Assembly (NCBI GenBank): GCA_013151745.1
Contig: JAADHS010000233.1
Coordinates: 1-59,224 of the forward strand
Length of the DNA: 59,224 nt
Source: Gammaproteobacteria bacterium
GTDB lineage: Bacteria > Pseudomonadota > Gammaproteobacteria > JAADHS01
Direction: 5' to 3'
Made by a program: the position numbers and the translations under genes
Shown: positions 43,371 to 51,635 of the stretch, in pieces
Layout of the letters: each line of letters begins with the position of its first letter
Position numbering within the stretch: the first letter of the stretch is position 1
Notes under the pieces: model-generated
What the model was told of the DNA's origin: nothing
Database searches by the model: none
Seen by the model: only the letters and a program-made list of their open reading frames with translations

Positions 43371-45157
43371 GTGCGATTACAAGTTCTTTACGTCGTCGTC
43401 GATTCGATTCTTTGGTTATCGGGGCTGGAGGTGGCGGCCTGAGGGCGGCGCTACAACTGGCTCGCGCCGATGCCACTGTTGCGGTTGTTTCGAAGGTGTT
43501 TCCCACTCGCTCTCATACGGTTGCTGCGCAAGGCGGTATGAACGCCGCCTTAGCGAATGTATTGCCCGATAACTGGCATTGGCATATGTATGACACCGTA
43601 AAGGGTAGCGACTATTTGGGTGATCAGGACGCAATAGAATATATGTGTCGTGCAGCTTCCCATCTTGTTGTTGAGCTGGAGCACATCGGTGTACCTTTTT
43701 CTCGCCTGGATGATGGCAGTATCTATCAACGTCCATTCGGTGGACAAAGTCAAAACTTTGGAGGTGTGCAAGCAGCCAGAACGTGTGCCGCAGCAGATCG
43801 AACCGGTCATGCTATTCTGCATAGCCTGTACCAACAAAATATTCGTGCCAGAACCCATTTTTTTGATGAATATTTTGCTTTGGATTTTATTAAAGATGAT
43901 CAAGGCTACATCCTTGGCGCTTTAGTCCTGGAAATCGCGACGGGCGAGCCGCTGCTCATTGAGGCGAAAACGACACTATTGGCAACAGGTGGAGTAGGGC
44001 AGCTTTTTGCGACTAACACGAATGCGCGTATTAATACTGGCGATGGTTTGGCGATGTCTTTGCGGGCCGGTATTCCTGTCCAGGATATGGAATTTTTTCA
44101 GTTTCATCCTACCGGCATTGCTGGCAGGGGAATGTTGATTACTGAGGGCGCAAGGGGAGAAGGCGGTTATCTTGTTAATAAAGATGGCGAGCGATTTATG
44201 GAGCGCTATGCCCCCAATGCAAAAGATTTAGCCAGTCGGGATGTGGTGAGTCGAGCGATTTATATGGAAGTTCGAGACGGTCGGGGCTGTGGTCCAGAGG
44301 GCAGTTATGTTCACTTGAAGCTCGATCATCTGGGTTCCGATGTGATCAAAAAACGCTTGCCGGGTATTCGCGAGACCATTAAAACTTTTTTGGGAATAGA
44401 CCCCATAAATGAGGTGATACCGGTTTATCCTACCGCGCACTATACTATGGGCGGGATTCCAACCAATCGTTTTGGTCAGGTTGTTATGCCGATTAAAAAA
44501 GGTGCGGAAGAAGCCGTGCCTGGTTTATATGCGGCGGGGGAGTGTGCCTGTGTGTCGGTGCATGGTGCCAATAGATTAGGCGGCAATTCACTGTTGGATA
44601 TTGTTGTATTTGGTCGTGCTGCCGGTAATCATATTATCGAATACCTTAAGGAAGTTCGTCAGCACAGGCCGGTGGATAACGAAAGTGTTGAACAGGCGAT
44701 GGCGCGTTTTTTGCGGTGGGATGCTCGGGCTCAAGTTGAGGGTCAAGAAGAAACCGTCGATGCTTTGCGTCGTTCTTTGCAGCAAGTTATGGAAAAGTAC
44801 TGCGGTGTGTTTCGCGATGACACTATTTTAACTCAAGGTGTTGAAAAAGTACGAGAGATTGAGGCTCGTTTTCAAAATGTGGTGCTACGGGATCAATCAA
44901 AATGTTTTAATACGGCACGTATTGAAGCTTTGGAACTAGAAAACCTGATTGACTTGGGTTTGGCTACCGTGATCTCAGCGCTTGCCCGGAAAGAAAGCCG
45001 AGGGGCGCATTCACGTATCGATTATCCCGAGCGAGATGATCTTGCCTGGATGAAGCACAGTCTCTATTTTAAGGAAGAGCAGCGGCTTGAGTATAAACCG
45101 GTGCGAACCCAACCTTTAACGGTAGATTCTTTTCCGCCTAAGAAACGAGTCTATTAA
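43367..45157 (+). CDS. sdhA: Succinate dehydrogenase flavoprotein subunit
   Basis: Catalytic FAD subunit, 596 aa from the ATG at 43367 (the frame is open to 43334). Dinucleotide-binding VIGAGGGGLRAAL, covalent flavin His in TRSHTVAAQGG, active-site region FQFHPTGIAGRG, RDVVSRAI, and HGANRLGGNSLLD. Ends KKRVY, normal. A short palindromic element begins two bases after the stop codon and separates it from sdhB. Confidence 0.97.
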   Translation: MSAITSSLRRRRFDSLVIGAGGGGLRAALQLARADATVAVVSKVFPTRSHTVAAQGGMNAALANVLPDNWHWHMYDTVKGSDYLGDQDAIEYMCRAASHLVVELEHIGVPFSRLDDGSIYQRPFGGQSQNFGGVQAARTCAAADRTGHAILHSLYQQNIRARTHFFDEYFALDFIKDDQGYILGALVLEIATGEPLLIEAKTTLLATGGVGQLFATNTNARINTGDGLAMSLRAGIPVQDMEFFQFHPTGIAGRGMLITEGARGEGGYLVNKDGERFMERYAPNAKDLASRDVVSRAIYMEVRDGRGCGPEGSYVHLKLDHLGSDVIKKRLPGIRETIKTFLGIDPINEVIPVYPTAHYTMGGIPTNRFGQVVMPIKKGAEEAVPGLYAAGECACVSVHGANRLGGNSLLDIVVFGRAAGNHIIEYLKEVRQHRPVDNESVEQAMARFLRWDARAQVEGQEETVDALRRSLQQVMEKYCGVFRDDTILTQGVEKVREIEARFQNVVLRDQSKCFNTARIEALELENLIDLGLATVISALARKESRGAHSRIDYPERDDLAWMKHSLYFKEEQRLEYKPVRTQPLTVDSFPPKKRVY

Positions 45158-45159
45158 AA

Positions 45160-45242
45160 TATACTCGCGGCGTTTGAGCTTTAGGTGTTAAGGAATGAAG
45201 AGGGCGTACACCACCACCTAAATCTTAAGCGCCGCGGGTATA
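45160..45242 (+). repeat. TATACCCG palindromic element, short internally deleted copy (83 bp) between sdhA and sdhB
   Basis: Left arm TATACTCGCGGCGTTTGAGC with TTTAGGTGTTAAGG, right arm CACCTAAATCTTAAGCGCC then GCGGGTATA. Both arms are intact, but the usual 80-100 bp centre is missing, so the RNA would form one long hairpin of about 30 bp. It lies within the operon, 48 bp before the sdhB ATG. Confidence 0.85.
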
Positions 45243-45290
45243 TACGTCGCTCAATAAATTCGGTCACAGTTCAAAATGGGGTATGGCGTC

Positions 45291-45983
45291 ATGCGATTTT
45301 CAATTTATCGTTATAATCCGGAGACGGATCAAGCACCCTATATGCAGGATTATGAGCTTGAGACGGCTCCGGAAATGATGTTGCTGGATGCGCTTGAGCA
45401 GTTAAAAGTCCAGGATGAAACGCTCAGTTTTCGTCGTTCCTGTGGTGAAGGGGTCTGTGGTTCTGACGGCGTGAATATTAATGGCCGTAATGGCCTGGCC
45501 TGTATTACGGCGTTATCTTCATTAACTGAACCTGTCGAAATCCGACCGATGCCGGGTATGCCGGTGATTCGAGATTTAATTATTGATATGGCGCAATTCT
45601 ATCACCAGTATCGTTCTGTTAAGCCGTATCTCATCGTTCATGACCCCGAGCCAGAAGTCGAATTTAAACAGACCCCCGAGGAGCGAGAACGACTCGATGG
45701 TCTGTATGAATGTATATTGTGTGGTTGTTGTTCTATGTCGTGCCCTTCTTTTTGGTGGAATCCAGATTATTTTCGGGGTCCGGCGGCGTTGTTACAAGCC
45801 TGGCGATTCCTGGCCGACAGTCGAGATCAAGCAACAGCAGAGCGACTCGAAGCATTAGATGGGACTTACCGTTTGTTTCGCTGTCACACCATTATGAATT
45901 GCGCTGATGTTTGTCCAAAAGGTTTAAACCCGACTCAAGCTATAGGGAATATCAAAAAAATGATGTTGACGCAGCTCACTTAG
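45291..45983 (+). CDS. sdhB: Succinate dehydrogenase iron-sulfur subunit
   Basis: 230 aa from the ATG at 45291 (GGGG upstream); an earlier ATG at 45276 is in frame. [2Fe-2S] ligands in SCGEGVCGSDG and GLAC, then CILCGCCSMSCPSFWW and CHTIMNCADVCPKGLNP for the [4Fe-4S] and [3Fe-4S] clusters. Length and motifs are normal. It is separated from sdhA by a palindromic element, so its expression may depend on read-through. Confidence 0.96.
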   Translation: MRFSIYRYNPETDQAPYMQDYELETAPEMMLLDALEQLKVQDETLSFRRSCGEGVCGSDGVNINGRNGLACITALSSLTEPVEIRPMPGMPVIRDLIIDMAQFYHQYRSVKPYLIVHDPEPEVEFKQTPEERERLDGLYECILCGCCSMSCPSFWWNPDYFRGPAALLQAWRFLADSRDQATAERLEALDGTYRLFRCHTIMNCADVCPKGLNPTQAIGNIKKMMLTQLT

Positions 45984-46083
45984 TTTCATTATCCAAAAAA
46001 CCGGGCATAAATGCGATACATCATGGATCATCTGTGTGTTTTAGGATTATTTTAATGGTTGAAAAATGTGATGACTTAGCCTG

Positions 46084-46362
46084 ATGATCGACCATCCTGG
46101 ACAGCCTCCTATACATTCCTCTGGCGATCAGTCTCGACTGCAATGGCGTTGTCGCCGTGGTATGTTGGAACTGGATTTGTTATTGCAAGACTTTTTGGCT
46201 CAGTCTTATTTCAGTTTATCCGCGTTGGAGTTGTCCGCTTTTGAAGAGTTGCTTACCTATTCTGATCCAATATTGCTCGATATTTTATTAGGGAAAAAAG
46301 TGACAGCAGATCAAGCTGTTGCCGAGGTTGTTGAACGTGTTAGATTCGCCGCTGGTCATTGA
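46084..46362 (+). CDS. sdhE: FAD assembly factor SdhE
   Basis: Small protein that promotes covalent flavinylation of SdhA. 92 aa with an N-terminal extension of about 20 residues; the conserved RRGMLELDLLLQDF motif lies at about 25-37, followed by a five-helix bundle with FEELLTYSDPILLDIL. It overlaps the following ygfX gene. The grouping with sdhCDAB and ygfX is standard in gammaproteobacteria. Confidence 0.93.
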   Translation: MIDHPGQPPIHSSGDQSRLQWRCRRGMLELDLLLQDFLAQSYFSLSALELSAFEELLTYSDPILLDILLGKKVTADQAVAEVVERVRFAAGH

Positions 46363-46822
46363 TCTCCATCCTTCTCGTTTTTTAGCATGGACGGTGGTTG
46401 GAATGGGTTGCGCAACGCTGATTCTGATACTGGTCTTACCCCTGTTGATCTGGATTCAGTTGCCGTTGTTTATCCTGGTTTTTTTATGTTTTTTTCAAGT
46501 CTATCAACGTGATGTTGCTGTAGCGAGTCCCTTCCGCGTGACCCAGGTAATCTGGGAGGATAAAAACCAATGGCGGTTAGTGACCCAGAGCGGGCAGGAG
46601 ATCAAGGCAAGTCTGGAGCGGGATAGTGTATTATGGGCGAAGCTATTGGTCTTAAGCTTTAGACCGTATGAAAATACTCGAAAGAGGTCGTTGGTGATCT
46701 TTTCAGATAGCGCAAATTGTGAGCCATTAAGGCGTTTACGCGTACACTTGAAAACTCAATTAACTCAAATATTTGAGGTTGAAGTTCTGCATGAAAAATC
46801 GAAAGTAAGACTTATAAAATAA
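46337..46822 (+). CDS. ygfX: YgfX (CptA-like) membrane protein
   Basis: 161 aa from the GTG at 46337 (GAGG about 10 bases upstream); the frame is open to a TTG at 46319. Two closely spaced TM helices (about 20-60) follow SPLVIDLHPSR, then a soluble part with LVTQSGQEIKASL and SFRPYENTRKRSLVIF. E. coli YgfX was reported as a toxin-like partner of SdhE that affects MreB and FtsZ, but its main role is unsettled. Overlaps sdhE by 26 bp. Confidence 0.82.
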   Translation: MLDSPLVIDLHPSRFLAWTVVGMGCATLILILVLPLLIWIQLPLFILVFLCFFQVYQRDVAVASPFRVTQVIWEDKNQWRLVTQSGQEIKASLERDSVLWAKLLVLSFRPYENTRKRSLVIFSDSANCEPLRRLRVHLKTQLTQIFEVEVLHEKSKVRLIK

Positions 46823-46902
46823 ACAATAATCCGCTATGATGCCCTTTATAAAATAAGCTAGAGACGATTATTCAAAATAAACGTGTTTTTTAGGTATATT
46901 TC

Positions 46903-46930
46903 GAACTTATCCATTTAACTATTGTCTATC
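46903..46930 (+). promoter_or_regulatory. Sigma-E type promoter of rpoE
   Basis: GAACTT at 46903-46908, a 16-bp spacer, and TCTATC at 46925-46930 match the sigma-E consensus (GAACTT-N16-TCtgA). It lies 50 bp before the rpoE start and fits autoregulation of the sigma-E operon, as known in E. coli and Pseudomonas. Confidence 0.75.
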
Positions 46931-46979
46931 AGAGCGGAGTGGTCTGTTGAAGGAACTCGCGCGGAAAGGGGCTGCCCTA

Positions 46980-47558
46980 ATGGGCGAGCAAGCGGTCGAT
47001 CAACAACTGATTGAACGAATAAAAAAAGGTGAAAAGGAGGCTTTCGACGTCCTCGTTCTGAAGTACCAGAATAAGGTAGTGAAGTTAATCTCCCGATATG
47101 TACATGATCAAAGTGAAGCATTGGACGTTGCTCAAGAAGCGTTTATCAAAGCGTATCGAGCTATTCCGAGCTTTCGTGGTGACAGTGCTTTTTACACCTG
47201 GTTATATCGCATCGCTATTAATACGGCGAAGAATCACTTGGTCTCTCAAGGAAGAAGGCCTCCCGCCGTTGATGTTGAAGTCCTCGATGCGGAACAATTC
47301 GATGGTTCTACTGATCTAAAGGACTATGGCACTCCTGAAGAATATCTGATTAGGGATGAAGTGGAAAAAACCATTCTGGAGGCGATGGAAGCGCTTCCTG
47401 ATGATTTAAGGACGGCCATTACCTTGCGTGAAATTGAGGGTTTGAGCTACGAAGAAATTGCCGACGCGATGACCTGTCCGGTAGGAACGGTGCGTTCTCG
47501 AATTTTCAGAGCGCGAGAAGCAATCAATAGTCGACTGGATAAATTGTTAGCTGACTGA
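46980..47558 (+). CDS. rpoE: RNA polymerase sigma-E factor (AlgU/RpoE)
   Basis: Extracytoplasmic-function sigma factor for envelope stress. 192 aa from the ATG at 46980; the frame is open to 46947. Region 2: FDVLVLKYQNKVVKLI and DVAQEAFIKAYRAIPSFRGDSAFYTWLYRIA; region 4: LREIEGLSYEEIADAMTCPVGTVRSRIFRAREAI. Strongly AlgU-like. Followed by its anti-sigma factor and regulators in the order rseA-rseB-rseC-mucD, the Pseudomonas-type arrangement. Confidence 0.96.
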   Translation: MGEQAVDQQLIERIKKGEKEAFDVLVLKYQNKVVKLISRYVHDQSEALDVAQEAFIKAYRAIPSFRGDSAFYTWLYRIAINTAKNHLVSQGRRPPAVDVEVLDAEQFDGSTDLKDYGTPEEYLIRDEVEKTILEAMEALPDDLRTAITLREIEGLSYEEIADAMTCPVGTVRSRIFRAREAINSRLDKLLAD

Positions 47559-47578
47559 TAATTCGGGATGTAAATCTT

Positions 47579-48172
47579 ATGAAGGAAATAAAAACAGAAA
47601 AACTTTCGCTGTTTGTTGACGGTGAGCTTGAAGCCCGGGAAGCCGATGCTTTACTCTCTTCAATGTGTAAAGAGGGCGATTTAAAAAGTTGTTGGCAGCG
47701 CTATCATCTTATTGGCGATGCTTTACGGAATAACTTGCCTCGTGATACAAAGCATAACCTGGCCAAACGTGTTGCCACTGCATTAAGCAACGAGCCGACC
47801 TTACTCTGCCCTCCGTCTTCAAATTCAGCTCCCCTTTTTTCTCCTTTTCATAAAAGACAAAAAACAGTGATGGGTTTTGCTATTGCGGCATCGGTTGCTG
47901 TCGTTGGGTTTATGGCGGTTAGTTTACTGGGTTGGGATATCACTCAGGAGACTCAGCGGGTTGCGAACCAGCAACATGAGTCGCAAACGTCCGCTCTTGC
48001 TGCACCTTTGGTGCAAGTCAATCAGCAGCAAGATGTAGAGCTGGTGAGCACCAATCAAGTGAATCCAAAGTTACGTTCCTATATTATTGATCATACCTAT
48101 TCAACCTCGTCATATAGTCGCCCTGGGCTGCCCCCTAATGTACGAGTCGTTACCTTTTCAGCAGACCAATAA
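47579..48172 (+). CDS. rseA: Anti-sigma-E factor RseA (MucA)
   Basis: Single-pass inner-membrane anti-sigma factor, 197 aa. The N-terminal cytoplasmic domain binds RpoE (KLSLFVDGELEAREADALL, CWQRYHLIGDALRN); one TM at about 100-118 (FAIAASVAVVGFMAVSLLGW); a short periplasmic part that should bind RseB. Degradation by DegS and RseP on stress releases sigma-E. Starts 20 bp after rpoE. Confidence 0.92.
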   Translation: MKEIKTEKLSLFVDGELEAREADALLSSMCKEGDLKSCWQRYHLIGDALRNNLPRDTKHNLAKRVATALSNEPTLLCPPSSNSAPLFSPFHKRQKTVMGFAIAASVAVVGFMAVSLLGWDITQETQRVANQQHESQTSALAAPLVQVNQQQDVELVSTNQVNPKLRSYIIDHTYSTSSYSRPGLPPNVRVVTFSADQ

Positions 48173-48222
48173 ATGAGATTCAAATTTTATCTCTGGAAGG
48201 CGGTTCTTTCTGGACGTGTTGT

Positions 48223-49179
48223 GTGATGTTGATCAAATACCCGGTATTTTGTGTTTTTCTGATATTATTACCACTGCATGTCTTAGCAGAAAACAGCTCA
48301 GACAAAACGCTGCGCGACTGGCTTGATGCGATCACCGCGTCTGCTTTAAAACACAGCTATGAAGGTACGTTTGTGTATAATTGTGGTTCGCAAATTATGG
48401 CTATGCGGATCGTACACTCTGCTGACGGCACAAATGAGCAGGAACAAATTACTTCGCTGAGTGGGCCAGTACATCAAATATTTCAGCAAGGGCGGTCATT
48501 AACATCAAGTTTCAAAGGAACGCCACTTGTGTCCCAGGATTCACCTTCGACTGATGTCCTGACGGGGCAACGTCCTGATTTCGATCAAATCTTGATGGCG
48601 AATTATCGTGTTAATTCCCAAGGTATGGATCGTATTGCAGACCGGCAAACACAGGTGGTGCATGTCGCACCCAATGATCAATATCGCTATGGTTATAATT
48701 TGTGGCTAGATACGCAAACGGATCTTGTTTTACGCTCCGATATGATTGACCATGAAGGCCACGTTATTGAGCAAGTTATGTTTGTTGAAATTTCCCTAAT
48801 GGATTATGACAAAGCACAAGCACAGATGAATGTACCTAAGGCTGATGCAACTCAATCAGAGGCCAATAATTCTTCTTTTGATGTGGAATGGTTTATCGGC
48901 TTGCGACCAGAAGGGTTTGTTTTGACCGGTCATTATGTTAAACCGGCCAGCAAAAGACAACTTCGTTATGAGCATATGGTCTTAACGGATGGTTTGGCTT
49001 CTGTTTCAGTTTTTATAGAAAAAATGACATCTGGCTCAGAGTCCTTGGTTGGCCAAAAAAAAATGGGAGCAGTCAATGCCTTTTCCCAGGTGATCGATGA
49101 CTATCTGATCACCGTTGTGGGCGATGTGCCTGCTGTAACCGTGAAATTGATTGCTCAATCGGTACGTCCTGAGTCTTGA
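48223..49179 (+). CDS. rseB: Sigma-E regulatory protein RseB (MucB)
   Basis: Periplasmic sensor that shields RseA from cleavage and responds to mislocalised lipopolysaccharide. 318 aa with a signal peptide (ends LHVLAEN). MucB/RseB domains: LDAITASALKHSYEGTFVYN near the start, GYNLWLDTQTDLVLRSDMID in the centre, and a C-terminal domain with HMVLTDGLASVSVFIEK. The stop is directly followed by the rseC ATG. Confidence 0.93.
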   Translation: MMLIKYPVFCVFLILLPLHVLAENSSDKTLRDWLDAITASALKHSYEGTFVYNCGSQIMAMRIVHSADGTNEQEQITSLSGPVHQIFQQGRSLTSSFKGTPLVSQDSPSTDVLTGQRPDFDQILMANYRVNSQGMDRIADRQTQVVHVAPNDQYRYGYNLWLDTQTDLVLRSDMIDHEGHVIEQVMFVEISLMDYDKAQAQMNVPKADATQSEANNSSFDVEWFIGLRPEGFVLTGHYVKPASKRQLRYEHMVLTDGLASVSVFIEKMTSGSESLVGQKKMGAVNAFSQVIDDYLITVVGDVPAVTVKLIAQSVRPES

Positions 49180-49632
49180 ATGTTAAAAGAACAAGGTACA
49201 GTCCTCGGATTAGAGGGTGACATGGCTTGGGTTGAAACACAAAGAATGAGTGCTTGTCAGGTATGTAATGCAAAAAAAGCGTGTGGAAGTGCCGTATTGT
49301 CAAATGTTTTAGGCATCAAAAGAACACGCGTTAAAGCGATCAATAAAGTAGAAGCGAAAGTAGGTGATCGCGTTATCTTGGGGTTGAATGAAAGCGCATT
49401 GGTTAAAGGTGCTTTTTTGCTTTATGCCATTCCTTTAATTGCATTGATTGTTTTTGCTGTCATTGGCGATGGTTTAGGGCGTTATTTCCAGGCAGGGACA
49501 GGAGATTTGTGGGCGATTTTATTTTCGGGCCTGGGTTTTTTGCTTAGTGTTCTTTTGTTACGTCGTTATACAAAAACGTTAAATTGCCGAGAACATTATC
49601 AACCTGTGATTGTCTCAATAACCAGAATGTAA
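49180..49632 (+). CDS. rseC: RseC/MucC family membrane protein
   Basis: 150 aa. The N-terminal cytoplasmic part has a conserved Cys group (CQVCNAKKACG, about 25-35); two TM helices (about 75-95 and 107-125) follow. RseC homologues are tied to redox and sigma-E regulation; RseC in E. coli is a positive factor and is linked to the Rsx/SoxR reducing system. The ATG lies immediately after the rseB stop. Confidence 0.9.
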   Translation: MLKEQGTVLGLEGDMAWVETQRMSACQVCNAKKACGSAVLSNVLGIKRTRVKAINKVEAKVGDRVILGLNESALVKGAFLLYAIPLIALIVFAVIGDGLGRYFQAGTGDLWAILFSGLGFLLSVLLLRRYTKTLNCREHYQPVIVSITRM

Positions 49633-49663
49633 AGTGATGTCTCTTTATCGTGTGAGGATGGAT

Positions 49664-51088
49664 ATGAATTGTAGTAATGTGAATCGCTGGGTACTCGTGT
49701 TTTTTATTGTCGCACTGAGCTTGCCTGTTACGGCAGCGACCTTGCCTGATTTTGTCAGTGTTGTTGATAAAGTCAGTCCCTCTGTTGTGAATATCAGTAC
49801 AACACAAAAAAAAGAAAAAAAAGGGGCTACGCGACGGCCTCATGGGAATATGCCCTACTATCCAGAAGGCAGCCCGTTTGATGATTTTTTCAAACGTTTT
49901 TTAGAGAATAATGAACACAAATTTAATCGACGGGCACCGCAATCATTAGGGTCGGGGTTTATTATTTCAGAAGATGGTTATGTTTTAACAAATTATCATG
50001 TTATCAAAGATGCGGATGAAATTGTTGTCCGGTTAAGTGATCGTCGAGAGTTGCTGGCAAAACTGGTGGGGAGTGATGAACGTAGCGATGTCGCTTTGTT
50101 AAAGCTGGATGCTGAAAATTTACCTGTTATTCAAATGGGAGACTCAGACAAGTTGCGTGTAGGAGAGTGGGTCTTGGCGATTGGTTCTCCATTTGACTTT
50201 GAGCATACCGTGACAGCCGGGATTGTTAGTGCTTTGTCACGCAGTTTGCCCCGTGATAATTATGTTCCGTTTATTCAAACGGATGTCGCTATTAATCCCG
50301 GTAACTCAGGGGGGCCGTTGCTGAACCTGAAAGGCGAGGTCGTGGGTATTAACGCACAAATATACAGTCGCACGGGTGGTTTCATGGGTTTGTCTTTCAC
50401 GATTCCGATAAGCCTGGCTATGGATGTGGTAGAGCAAATTCGCACTAACGGCCATGTCGTACGCGGTTGGTTAGGTGTCTTCATACAAGATGTAACCCGG
50501 GAGCTCGCAGAGTCTTTTGGTATGTCACGTCCCGAAGGTGCATTAGTGTCGCGGGTGATTGAAGACAGCCCTGCTGAAAAAGCGGGCGTTAAAGTGGGAG
50601 ATGTCATTGTGGAATTTAATGGCCGATTAGTGGTGAGTTCATCGGCATTGCCACCCATGGTGGGCATTACTTCCATGGATAAACCCGTCCCGGTTGTTGT
50701 GGTTAGAGAGGGTGTTCGAGTGACTCTGGATACCTTGCTTGAGGCTTTACCTGAAGAAAAAGAAAATGATTCATTCAGCCATCTGGATCAAATACCTGAA
50801 AATGTAGAGCTCAATCGGCTGAAGATAAAAGTCAAGGATCTTACTGAAAAGCAGAGAGAAAAACTACACATCGCCAAAGGTGGAGTTATTGTCATAGATT
50901 TAAATCCCGGTCCTGCATTAGATTCCGGTTTGTTACCGGAAGATATTATTATGAAAATTGATAATAAAAAAGTAAAGGATGCCGAGCATTTTGAGCAATT
51001 AGTCGAAGCCCTGCCTTCCGGTAAAAATGTTGCAGTACTCGTGCAAAGAAAATCGGGAGCCGTGTTTCTGGCATTGAAAATTATGTAA
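49664..51088 (+). CDS. mucD: DegP/MucD periplasmic serine protease
   Basis: HtrA-family protease and chaperone that removes misfolded envelope proteins. 474 aa from the ATG at 49664 (GAGGA upstream); earlier GTG and ATG starts at 49634 and 49637 are in frame. Signal peptide ends PVTAA. Catalytic triad: His in TNYHVIKDAD, Asp in SDVALLKLD, Ser in NPGNSGGPLLN. Two PDZ domains follow (GWLGVFIQDVT..., then from about 375). The last gene of the sigma-E operon. Confidence 0.94.
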   Translation: MNCSNVNRWVLVFFIVALSLPVTAATLPDFVSVVDKVSPSVVNISTTQKKEKKGATRRPHGNMPYYPEGSPFDDFFKRFLENNEHKFNRRAPQSLGSGFIISEDGYVLTNYHVIKDADEIVVRLSDRRELLAKLVGSDERSDVALLKLDAENLPVIQMGDSDKLRVGEWVLAIGSPFDFEHTVTAGIVSALSRSLPRDNYVPFIQTDVAINPGNSGGPLLNLKGEVVGINAQIYSRTGGFMGLSFTIPISLAMDVVEQIRTNGHVVRGWLGVFIQDVTRELAESFGMSRPEGALVSRVIEDSPAEKAGVKVGDVIVEFNGRLVVSSSALPPMVGITSMDKPVPVVVVREGVRVTLDTLLEALPEEKENDSFSHLDQIPENVELNRLKIKVKDLTEKQREKLHIAKGGVIVIDLNPGPALDSGLLPEDIIMKIDNKKVKDAEHFEQLVEALPSGKNVAVLVQRKSGAVFLALKIM

Positions 51089-51101
51089 GTGTTTCGCCAT
51101 A

Positions 51102-51228
51102 ATTATTTTAACTCAATTTTTGCAGGATTTTTCGCGTGAATCAAGGCGCGGCGAAACGAGCATAGTGGGCTATGTGGCTGGTGCAACGCGGAGTCACGCG
51201 AAAAAGACCAAAAAAATGTTAAAATAAT
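51102..51228. repeat. 127-bp palindromic element, third type
   Basis: Perfect 11-bp terminal inverted repeat ATTATTTTAAC / GTTAAAATAAT, with a second 12-bp match inside, TTTTTCGCGTGA / TCACGCGAAAAA. The centre contains GAGCATAGTGGGCTATGTGG. No coding capacity. It starts 14 bp after the mucD stop and could act as a terminator-like structure. Confidence 0.8.
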
Positions 51229-51247
51229 GTATGGTGGGGGGACTTAC

Positions 51248-51400
51248 TATACTTGTGGCGTTTGAAATTTAGGTATTAACACGCGTTCAATTTATTTCAT
51301 AGCTAGTCAAAATGACAAGGTATAGCCCGCTATTTCTAGGGATTTTAACGCAGCCATGGAATGAAGAAACACGACCTAAATTTCAATCGTCACGGATATA
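51248..51400 (+). repeat. TATACCCG palindromic element, complete copy (153 bp)
   Basis: Left end TATACTTGTGGCGTTTGAAA with TTTAGGTATTAAC, right end GACCTAAATTTCAATCGTC then ACGGATATA. The centre has CAAAATGACAAGGTATAGCC and GCTATTTCTAGGGATTTTAACG, in the same orientation as the 31222 copy. It lies 20 bp from the preceding palindrome. Confidence 0.85.
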
Positions 51401-51446
51401 TATGCTTCCTGATGGTCTGTTCAAGAAGCAGACCGCTGTGATCAAG

Positions 51447-51581
51447 CCATTTGATTCGGTTTTCTGATCATTTTCGTAAAATGGATTCGCCTATTCTCTG
51501 GACTCGCGAAGCGATCCCCCCGGCGGAGTGAGATACAGGGACGTATTTCATCAAATGATCGAAAAATCTGATCTAAAATGG
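51447..51581. repeat. Possible further palindromic element upstream of lepA
   Basis: CCATTTGATTCGGTTTTCTG then ATCATTT (51447-51473) is an imperfect complement of AAATGATCGAAAAATCTGAT then CTAAAATGG (51553-51581). The perfect part is CATTTGAT/ATCAAATG. A smaller hairpin CATTTT-CGT-AAAATG lies at 51469-51483. The promoter of lepA must be in or next to this region; none was identified with confidence. Confidence 0.4.
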
Positions 51582-51635
51582 TATATTCTTTGGTAAAAAT
51601 CACCAAATCCTTTCTTTAACTTAAACTAAGCTTGC

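Noticed and set aside
43416-43903. Antisense frames of 106 and 117 aa inside sdhA
   Set aside because: They are shadows of a conserved gene with no independent signals.
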